Positions 51,701-60,526 of a DNA stretch of 64,000 nt are shown here, piece after piece. A program made the translations under genes and the position numbers. Under the pieces are notes generated by a model. That model was not told the DNA's origin, ran no database searches, and was given only the letters and a program-made list of their open reading frames with translations. Each line of letters starts with the position of its first letter. Within the stretch, counting starts at the first letter, position 1. This DNA is from Pardosa pseudoannulata (Eukaryota > Arthropoda > Arachnida > Araneae > Lycosidae). The stretch covers positions 1-64,000 of the forward strand of contig JAGEOH010000262.1 in NCBI GenBank assembly GCA_032207245.1, in the 5' to 3' direction.

Positions 51701-54590
51701 TACGCGGCAGAGCGTAATAGCGGCTGGAATATTGCAGTGCTACGCGGCAGAGCCCAATAGCGGCTGGAATATTGCAGTGCTACGCGGCAGAGCCCAATAG
51801 CGGCTGGAATATTGCAGTGCTACGCGGCAGAGCCCAATAGCGGCTGGAATATTGCAGTGCTACGCGGCAGAGCCTAATAGCGGCTGGAATATTGCAGTGC
51901 TACGCGGCAGAGCCCAATAGCGGCTGGAATATTGCAGTGCTACGCGGCAGAGCCCAATAGCGGCTGGAATATTGCAGTGCTACGCGGCAGAGCCTAATAG
52001 CGGCTGGAATATTGCAGTGCTACGCGGCAGAGCCTAATAGCGGCTGGAATATTGCAGTGCTACGCGGCAGAGCCTAATAGCGGCTGGAATATTGCAGTGC
52101 TACGCGGCAGAGCCCAATAGCGGCTGGAATATTGCAGTGCTACGCGGCAGAGCCCAATAGCGGCTGGAATATTGCAGTGCTACGCGGCAGAGCCCAATAG
52201 CGGCTGGAATATTGCAGTGCTACGCGGCAGAGCCCAATAGCGGCTGGAATATTGCAGTGCTACGCGGCAGAGCCCAATAGCGGCTGGAATATTGCAGTGC
52301 TACGCGGCAGAGCCCAATAGCGGCTGGAATATTGCAGTGCTACGCGGCAGAGCCCAATAGCGGCTGGAATATTGCGTGCTACGCGGCAGAGCCCAATAGC
52401 GGCTGGAATATTGCAGTGCTACGCGGCAGAGCCCAATAGCGGCTGGAATATTGCAGTGCTACGCGGCAGAGCCCAATAGCGGCTGGAATATTGCAGTGCT
52501 ACGCGGCAGAGCCCAATAGCGGCTGGAATATTGCAGTGCTACGCGGCAGAGCCCAATAGCGGCTGGAATATTGCAGTGCTACGCGGCAGAGCCCAATAGC
52601 GGCTGGAATATTGCAGTGCTACGCGGCGGCTACGCGGCAGAGCCCAATAGCGGCTGGAATATTGCAGTGCTACGCGGCAGAGCCCAATAGCGGCTGGAAT
52701 ATTGCAGTGCTACGCGGCAGAGCCCAATAGCGGCTGGAATATTGCAGTGCTACGCGGCAGAGCCCAATAGCGGCTGGAATATTGCAGTGCTACGCGGCAG
52801 AGCCCAATAGCGGCTGGAATATTGCAGTGCTACGCGGCAGAGCCCAATAGCGGCTGGAATATTGCAGTGCTACGCGGCAGAGCCCAATAGCGGCTGGAAT
52901 ATTGCAGTGCTACGCGGCAGAGCCCAATAGCGGCTGGAATATTGCAGTGCTACGCGGCAGAGCCCAATAGCGGCTGGAATATTGCAGTGCTACGCGGCAG
53001 AGCCCAATAGCGGCTGGAATATTGCAGTGCTACGCGGCAGAGCCCAATAGCGGCTGGAATATTGCAGTGCTACGCGGCTGGAATATTGCAGTGCTACGCG
53101 GCAGAGCCCAATAGCGGCTGGAATATTGCAGTGCTACGCGGCAGAGCCCAATAGCGGCCGCTATAGTAAGAAGCGTGCTACGCGGCGGAGCCTAATAGCG
53201 GCTGGAATATTGCAGTGCTACGCGGCAGAGCCCAATAGCGGCTGGAATATTGCAGTGCTACGCGGCAGAGCCCAATAGCGGCTGGAATATTGCAGTGCTA
53301 CGCGGCGGAGCCTAATATAGCGGCTGGAATATTGCAGTGCTACGCGGCAGAGCCCAATAGCGGCTGGAATATTGCAGTGCTACGCGGCAGAGCCCAATAG
53401 CGGCTGGAATATTGCAGTGCTACGCGGCGGCAGAGCCCAATAGCGGCTGGAATATTGCAGTGCTACGCGGCAGAGCCCAATAGCGGCTGGAATATTGCAG
53501 TGCTACGCGGCAGAGCCCAATAGCGGCTGGAATATTGCAGTGCTACGCGGCAGAGCCCAATAGCGGCTGGAATATTGCAGTGCTACGCGGCAGAGCCCAA
53601 TAGCGGCTGGAATATTGCAGTGCTACGCGGCAGAGCCCAATAGCGGCTGGAATATTGCAGTGCTACGCGGCAGAGCCCAATAGCGGCTGGAATATTGCAG
53701 TGCTACGCGGCAGAGCCCAATAGCGGCTGGAATATTGCAGTGCTACGCGGCAGAGCCCAATAGCGGCTGGAATATTGCAGTGCTACGCGGCAGAGCCCAA
53801 TAGCGGCTGGAATATTGCAGTGCTACGCGGCAGAGCCCAATAGCGGCTGGAATATTGCAGTGCTACGCGGCAGAGCCCAATAGCGGCTGGAATATTGCAG
53901 TGCTACGCGGCAGAGCCCAATAGCGGCTGGAATATTGCAGTGCTACGCGGCAGAGCCCAATAGCGGCTGGAATATTGCAGTGCTACGCGGCAGAGCCCAA
54001 TAGCGGCTGGAATATTGCAGTGCTACGCGGCAGAGCCTAATAGCGGCTGGAATATTGCAGTGCTACGCGGCAGAGCCCAATAGCGGCTGGAATATTGCAG
54101 TGCTACGCGGCAGAGCCCAATAGCGGCTGGAATATTGCAGTGCTACGCGGCAGAGCCCAATAGCGGCTGGAATATTGCAGTGCTACGCGGCAGAGCCCAA
54201 TAGCGGCTGGAATATTGCAGTGCTACGCGGCAGAGCCCAATAGCGGCTGGAATATTGCAGTGCTACGCGGCAGAGCCCAATAGCGGCTGGAATATTGCAG
54301 TGCTACGCGGCAGAGCCCAATAGCGGCTGGAATATTGCAGTGCTACGCGGCAGAGCCCAATAGCGGCTGGAATATTGCAGTGCTACGCGGCAGAGCCCAA
54401 TAGCGGCTGGAATATTGCAGTGCTACGCGGCAGAGCCCAATAGCGGCTGGAATATTGCAGTGCTACGCGGCAGAGCCCAATAGCGGCTGGAATATTGCAG
54501 TGCTACGCGGCAGAGCCCAATAGCGGCTGGAATATTGCAGTGCTACGCAGCGGAGCCTAATAGCGGCTGGAATATTGCAGTGCTACGCGG
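51701..54590. repeat. SatB zone 11: homogeneous 40-bp CGCGGCAGAGCCCAA block
   Basis: About 70 units of 40 bp: GGAATATTGCAGTGCTACGC then GGCAGAGCCCAATAGCGGCT. Variation is almost limited to GCCTAA/GCCCAA, with GCCTAA at the left end. Interruptions are a short unit at ~52,375, partial duplications at ~52,625, ~53,085 and ~53,425, and an odd insert at 53,153-53,180. The AGCCCAA change removes the GCGTA arm that pairs with TACGC in the other zones, so the internal hairpin of the monomer is lost here. Confidence 0.95.
53154..53176. other. Private insertion with GCGGCCGC
   Basis: A unit ends in GCGGCCGCTATAGTAAGAAG before returning to CGTGCTACGCGGCGGAGCC. The eight-base GCGGCCGC at 53,154-53,161 is a NotI-type site. 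Its sequence TATAGTAAGAAG is unrelated to the monomer, so it is a useful unique anchor in an otherwise uniform block. Confidence 0.75.
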
Positions 54591-55490
54591 CGGAGCCCAA
54601 TAGCGGCTGGAATATTGCAGTGCTGGCGGAGTAATAGCGGCTGGAATATTGCTAAATAGCGCTGGAATATGCAGGAATACGCAGTGCGCGCGGCTGGAAT
54701 AGCGCGGCGGAGCTATTAGCGGCTGGATATTGCGGCTGGGAGCCTAATAGCGGCTGGAAGCGGAGTGGCGGAGCCTAATATTGGAATATAATGGCTGGAA
54801 TATGCACAGCGGAGCCTAATAGCGGCTGGAATATTGCAGTGCTACGCGGCTAAGCCTAATAGCATGATATACTAGCGGAGCCTAATAGCGGCTGGAATTG
54901 CAGTGCTACGCCGGAGCCTAATAGCGGCTGGAATAGTCTACGCAGAGCCTATTGGAATATTGCAGTGCTACGCAGCGGAGCCTAATAGCGGCCGGAATAT
55001 TGCAGTGCTACGCAGCCTAATACGCGGCTATGGAATATGCAGTGCTACGCAGCGGAGCCTAATAGATACTGGAATATTGCATGATACGCGGCTGGAATAT
55101 GCTAAAGCTGATAATATTGATATGATTGCTACGCGCGATACAATAGCCTGGAATATTGCAGTGCTACGATATGATAATCTAATATTGCTGTAGTGATAGG
55201 CTGGAATTTCTGCAGTGCTACGCGGCCTAATAGCGGCTGGAATATTGCAGTGCTAGACGGTATAGCGTGCTTAATGATACGCCGGAGCCTAATGATAATA
55301 TTGATATGGAGCCTAATAGCGGCTGGAATATGGAGCATGATAGCGGCTGGAATATTGCAGTGATTGGGCGGAGATAATGATATGATATGGAATATTGATA
55401 CGCGCATGATATGATATGCTGTGGATATGATAGGGCGGATAATACGCTGAATATAGCAGATGATTGCATGATAATGCTGATAATATTGGA
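54591..55490. repeat. SatB decay zone blending into GATAT repeats
   Basis: Recognisable SatB pieces (GGAGCCTAATAGCGG, GGAATATTGCAGTGCTACGC) become shorter and further apart. They are separated first by shuffled SatB words and then, from ~55,090, by ATGATAT words such as TGATATGATATGG. By ~55,400-55,490 only traces remain (GGCGGATAATACGCTGAATA). There is no sharp junction. Minus- and plus-strand open frames here (54,903-55,193; 55,129-55,407; 55,313-55,849) translate this blend and show no gene-like features. Confidence 0.85.
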
Positions 55491-57400
55491 TGATATATGA
55501 TTGATACGGGAGATATGCCTGATATGATATGCATGATATCGGCTACGCTATGATAATGGAATTGATATGATATGCCGGATTTTATAGATATGAATATGAT
55601 ATGATATGAATAGATATGATATGACTGATAGCATATGGAATCATATGATGTATGATATGTAATATGAATATATTTGATTGATATGATATGATAGATGATA
55701 TTATGATATGATATGATATGATAAATATGAGATAGTGATAGATATATATCATAGATATGCATATGAACATCTAATGCTATGATATGTATATTGATATGAT
55801 ATGCTATGATATGATAAATGATATGATATGATATGATATGATATGACATGATATGATATGATATGATATGATATGCTGATATTGATATGATATGATATGA
55901 TATGATATGATATGATATGATATGATATGATATGACTGCATTATGATATTATATGATATGATATGATATGATATGATATGATATGATATGATATGATATG
56001 ATACTGATATGATGATATGATATGATATGATATGATATGATAATATGATATGATATGATATGATATGATATATGGTATGATATGATATGATATGATATGA
56101 TATGATATGATTTGATAAGATATGATATGATATGATATGTTATGTTATGATATGATATGATATGTTATGCTATATTATGATATAATATGATATGATACGA
56201 TACGATACGATATGATATGATATGATATCTGATATGATATGATATGATATGAGATGAGATGATATGATATGTGATATGATATGATATGATATGATATGAT
56301 ATGATATTGATATGATATGATATGATATGATATGATATGATCTGATATGCTATATGATATGATATGATATGATATGATATGATATGATATGATATGATAT
56401 GATATGATATGATATGATAGATATGATATGATATCTATGATATGATCTATATGATATGATATGATATGATATGATATGATATGATATTGATATGATATGC
56501 TATGATATGATATGATATGATATGCTATGATATGATATGATATGATATGATATGATATGATATGATATGATATGATATGATATGATATGATATGATATGA
56601 TATGATATGATATGATATGCTGATATGATATGGATATGATATGATATGCATGATATGATATGATATGATCTGATATGATATGATATGATATGATATGATA
56701 TGATATGATATGATATGAATGATATGATATGATATGATATGATAGATATGATATGATATGATATGATATGATATGATATGATATGATATGATATGACATG
56801 ACATGACATGACATGACATGACATGACATGATATGATATGATATGACATGACATGACATGATATGATATGATATGATTTATGATATGATATGATATGATA
56901 TGATTGATATGATATGATCTTGATCTGATATGATATGATATGATATGATATGATATGATATGATATGATATCATGATATGATATGATATGATATGCTATG
57001 ATATGATATGATATGATATGATATGATATGATATGATATGATATGATATGATATATGGGATGATATGATATGATATGATATGATATGATATGATTTGATA
57101 ATGATATGATATGATATGATATGATATGACATGCTATGATATGATATGATATGATATGATATGATATGATATGATATGAAATGATATGATATTATATGCA
57201 ATATGATATGATATGATATGATATGATATGATATGATATGATATGATATGATATGATATGATATGATATACATGATATGATATGATATGATAATGATACA
57301 TGATATGATATGAAATGATATGATATGATATGATATGATATGATATGATATGATATGATATGATATGATATGATATGCTATGATATGATATGATATGCAC
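55491..57400. repeat. (GATAT)n pentanucleotide array
   Basis: Period-5 simple repeat, irregular to ~55,800 and then in long pure runs (for example 56,520-56,615) broken by single indels and substitutions such as TGCTAT, GATTTGAT and GATACGATACGATACG near 56,195. The minus strand (ATATC) has no stop in any phase, giving open frames of ISYH-type peptide repeats. The plus strand has TGA once per 15 bp. Dense A/T with regular TATG steps makes this stretch easy to unwind. No gene is present. Confidence 0.95.
56795..56861. repeat. (GACAT)n islands in the GATAT array
   Basis: Two short runs of ATGACATGACATGACATG, about 56,795-56,831 and 56,845-56,861, separated by three GATAT units. GACAT differs from GATAT by one base and from CACAT (the unit of the array to the right) by one base, so it is the single-step intermediate between the two flanking families. 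Confidence 0.9.
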
Positions 57401-58440
57401 TATGATATGATATGATCACATATGATATGATATCACATGATATGATATGATATGATATGATCACATGATACACATGATATGATATGATATTGATATGATA
57501 TGCATGATATGATATGATATCATGATAAACATATGATTGATATGATATGATATGATATCACTGATATGATATGATATGCTATGCACATCATGATATGATA
57601 TGATATGATATGATATGACATACTCATATGCTATGATGATGATCACATAGAATATGATATGATATGATATGATATGATATGATATGATATGCATGATATG
57701 ATATGATATGATCAGATACTGATATGATATGATACATACACTGATATGACATCACATATGATATGATAATATGATCACATCACATGATATGATATGATAT
57801 GATATGATATCCATATCACATGATATGATACACATATGATATGATATGATCTGATATGATATGATATGATATGATATGATATGATATCACTGATATGATC
57901 ACATATATGATATGATCTGATATGCTACATGACATCACATGATATGATCACATCATCATGATATGTATATGATCACATCACATGATCACATCACATCACA
58001 TGATACATCACATGATATGATATCATATGATCACATATATCACATCATATGATCACATCACATAAATCATCACATAACATATCATCACATATGATATCAC
58101 ATCACATCATGATCACATCACATCTCATGAAACACATAAACATCATGATATGATATGATCACATCACATCACATCACATCACATCTGATATCACATCATG
58201 ATACATCACATCACATCACATCACATCACATCACTGATCACATCATCATCACATCACATCAATCACATATCACATATGATCACATGATATATACATCATA
58301 TCACATATATGATATCACATGATCACATCACATGATATCATACATATCACATCATATCATCACATATCATGATATGATATATATGATATCATACATCACA
58401 TCACATCATGATCACATCACATCACATCACATCACATGAA
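57401..58440. repeat. Mixed GATAT / ATCAC transition zone
   Basis: The share of CACAT units rises from left to right. Near 57,410-57,480 there are single ATCACATG insertions; by ~57,780-58,100 the two types alternate; by ~58,140-58,240 CACAT runs dominate; a last group of ATGATAT words lies near 58,365-58,390. Many joints read TGATCACAT, so GATC sites are common. Minus-strand frame 57,461-57,694 is a translation of the repeat. Confidence 0.9.
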
Positions 58441-59843
58441 TCACATCACATATTCACATCCATCACATATCATCACATCACATCATCATATCATCACATC
58501 ACCACATCATCATATCATATCATCACATCACATCATCATATCATCACATCACATCATCATATCATCACATCACATCATCATATCATCATATCATCACATC
58601 ACATCATATCATCACATCATATCACATCACATCACATCACATCACATCACATCACATCACATCACATCACATCACATCACATCACATCACATCACATCAC
58701 ATCATATCACATCACATCACATCACATCACATCACATCACATCACATCACATCACATCACATCACATCACATCACATCACATCACATCACATCACATCAC
58801 ATCACATCACATCACATCACATCACATCACATCACATCACATCACATCACATCACATCACATCACATCACATCACATCACATCATCATCACATCACATCA
58901 CATCACATCACATCACATCACATCACATCACATCACATCACATCACATCACATCACATCACATCACATCACATCACATCACATCACATCACATCACATCA
59001 CATCACATCACATCACATCATCATCACATCATCACATCACATCATCACATCACATCACATCACATCACATCACATCACATCACATCACATCACATCACAT
59101 CACATCACATCACATCACATCAATCACATCACATCACATCACATCAATCATCACATCACACATCACATCACATCACATCACATCACATCATCATCACATC
59201 AACATCACATCACATCACATCACATCACATCAATCATCACATCACACATCACATCACATCACATCACATCACATCACATCACATCACATCAATCACATCA
59301 CATCACATCACATCCATCATCACATCACATCACATCACATCACATCACATCACATCACATCACATCACATCACATCACATCACATCATCACATCACATCA
59401 CATCACATCACATCACATCACATCACATCATCACATCACATCACATCACACATCACATCACATCACATCACATCACATCACATCACATCACATCACATCA
59501 CATCACATCACATCACATCACATCACATCACATCACATCACATCACATCACATCACATCACATCACATCACATCACATCACATCACATCACATCATCACA
59601 TCACATCACAATCACATCACATCACATCACATCACATCACATCACATCACATCACATCACATCACATCACATCACATCACATCACATCACATCACATCAC
59701 ATCACATCACATCACATCACATCACATCACATCACATCACATCACATCACATCACATCACATCACATCACATCACATCACATCACATCACATCACATCAC
59801 ATCACATCACATCACATCACATCACATCACATCACATCACATC
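58441..59843. repeat. (ATCAC)n pentanucleotide array, G-free plus strand
   Basis: The first ~180 bp mix ATCAC and ATCATAT words; from ~58,620 the repeat is nearly pure ATCAC. Interruptions are in-phase losses such as CATCATCAC and CAATCAC or CACACATC, clustered at ~58,880, 59,020-59,045, 59,120-59,310 and 59,385-59,450. Reading 58,439-59,854 I find no G on the plus strand (about 1.4 kb). ATCAC has no stop in any plus phase, giving a 544-codon frame (58,408-60,042) of ITSHH repeats that runs out into the flank; this is a repeat artefact. The minus strand reads GTGAT, with TGA stops. Confidence 0.96.
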
Positions 59844-60001
59844 TTTTATCAACTGGACTATTAAAGCTCTTCATACGTCAGCGGAAGTTTTGCCTGAGGT
59901 AGCCGCCGTGAACGCAGTCTTCCGATACAAACTTACCCACTCCGGGGATGGAATCTGGAACCTTCGTCATCGAAGCTCAAAGCGCTACCCTAACGCCACT
60001 G
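59844..60001 (-). mobile_element. tRNA-derived SINE-like element
   Basis: Read on the minus strand, the element starts AGTGGCGTTAGGGTAGCGC (60,000-59,982), which resembles a pol III A box. Next comes a 5-bp stem CTTCG/CGAAG with an ATGA loop (59,975-59,962), in the position of an anticodon arm. Then GGTTCCAGATTCC (59,962-59,950) resembles a B box, but with two extra bases and a changed central residue. A ~100-nt tRNA-unrelated body follows, and the element ends AGTTGATAAAAGATGTGATG, passing directly into the (GTGAT)n array. This is the layout of a tRNA-derived SINE: promoter head, body, simple-repeat tail. I cannot name the family. It is not a functional tRNA, because the acceptor and TPsiC arms do not close. 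The 5' end and target-site duplication are undefined. GC content is higher than in the flank, consistent with an inserted element. Confidence 0.5.
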
Positions 60002-60054
60002 GTCTTGTTTCTCGTTTCATTATATTACTACATAAAGTTTAGGAAAATCAAGCA

Positions 60055-60090
60055 GGGTGTCTGAAAATTTTTGTCCGAATTCGAAAAATC
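60055..60090 (+). repeat. SatA-like relic in the right flank
   Basis: The sequence reads GGGTGTCTGAAAATTTTTGT then CCGAATTCGAAAAATC. SatA reads GGGGTCCGAAAATTTTTGAC then CGATTTTGAAAATT. The two align over about 34 bases with few differences, including the uninterrupted core TGAAAATTTTTG / CGAAAATTTTTG and the following CCGA. It is a single copy, ~55.5 kb from the SatA array. It could be an ancestral single unit, a residue of a former array, or a chance match of an AT-rich word; the length of the match argues against chance. Confidence 0.5.
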
Positions 60091-60174
60091 AGCATCAGAA
60101 CTCCCTACAGTTATGATACTGCTAATGGTATTTCCATTACACTAATAAAATTGAGTTGGTGTGACATGACACCC
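60055..60174. repeat. 120-bp segment bounded by GGGTGTC / GACACCC
   Basis: A 7-bp inverted repeat, GGGTGTC at 60,055-60,061 and GACACCC at 60,168-60,174, bounds a segment that begins with the SatA-like stretch. The pattern TGT...ACA at the inner ends is like a short LTR or small terminal-repeat element, but no target-site duplication is evident and the arms are short. Confidence 0.25.
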
Positions 60175-60292
60175 AAAACTTTAATAGTAGCGGATCATTG
60201 AAAAATTTTAGAATCGCATCCCACCTTCATTGAAAGAAAAAGCTGATTTCAGTGGATAAAAAGTAGACTTATTTTTCAATGTCATTAATACT

Positions 60293-60505
60293 AGATTGCC
60301 AAGAAAGTCATTTTCACTGCTTGAATTTCAATTAGAAAAACAGTGTATATAATAACAAAATTTCTTTGAATTGTGACTTTTTGTACAACATCAATAAACG
60401 CAATTATGTTGTAAAGAGAGTCACAAAATTCTAAGAAATCTTGTCATTATACATTGTTTTCCTAATTTTTAATTAGTTGGTCAAAATGACTGCTTTGAGC
60501 AATCT
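60293..60505. repeat. Foldback element with ~99-bp imperfect arms
   Basis: The left arm (60,293-60,391) and right arm (60,406-60,505) are inverted copies with about 75-80% identity by eye and a loop of only 14 nt (60,392-60,405). Matching landmarks: AGATTGC (60,293) with GCAATCT (60,499); GTCATTTT (60,307) with AAAATGAC (60,483); ATTTCTTTGAA (60,360) with TTCTAAGAAAT (60,429); TTGTGACT (60,371) with AGTCACAA (60,419); ACAACAT (60,385) with ATGTTGT (60,406). A transcript through it would form a long hairpin. It could be a foldback MITE, a former inverted duplication, or a hairpin RNA locus. No coding content. Confidence 0.75.
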
Positions 60506-60526
60506 GGTGTCATTGCGCTCAAGCAG
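60490..60526. repeat. Short imperfect hairpin overlapping the foldback edge
   Basis: CTGCTTTGAGCAAT (60,490-60,503) pairs with ATTGCGCTCAAGCAG (60,512-60,526) around the loop CTGGTGTC, with a 2-nt bulge and a 1-nt bulge. It uses the outer end of the right arm of the larger foldback, so two alternative structures compete here. It may simply be the foldback's own terminus. Confidence 0.5.

Noticed and set aside
4549..54590. CRISPR-like regular repeats
   Set aside because: The repeats are contiguous, with no unique spacers, and the setting is eukaryotic satellite DNA.
59940..60000. Functional tRNA gene
   Set aside because: A- and B-box-like words are present but the B box is altered, and acceptor and TPsiC stems cannot be closed. 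A SINE head is the better explanation.
58408..60042. 544-codon plus-strand frame of ITSHH repeats with a non-repetitive C-terminal tail
   Set aside because: A direct translation of (ATCAC)n. The tail is the antisense of a SINE-like element and has no gene features.
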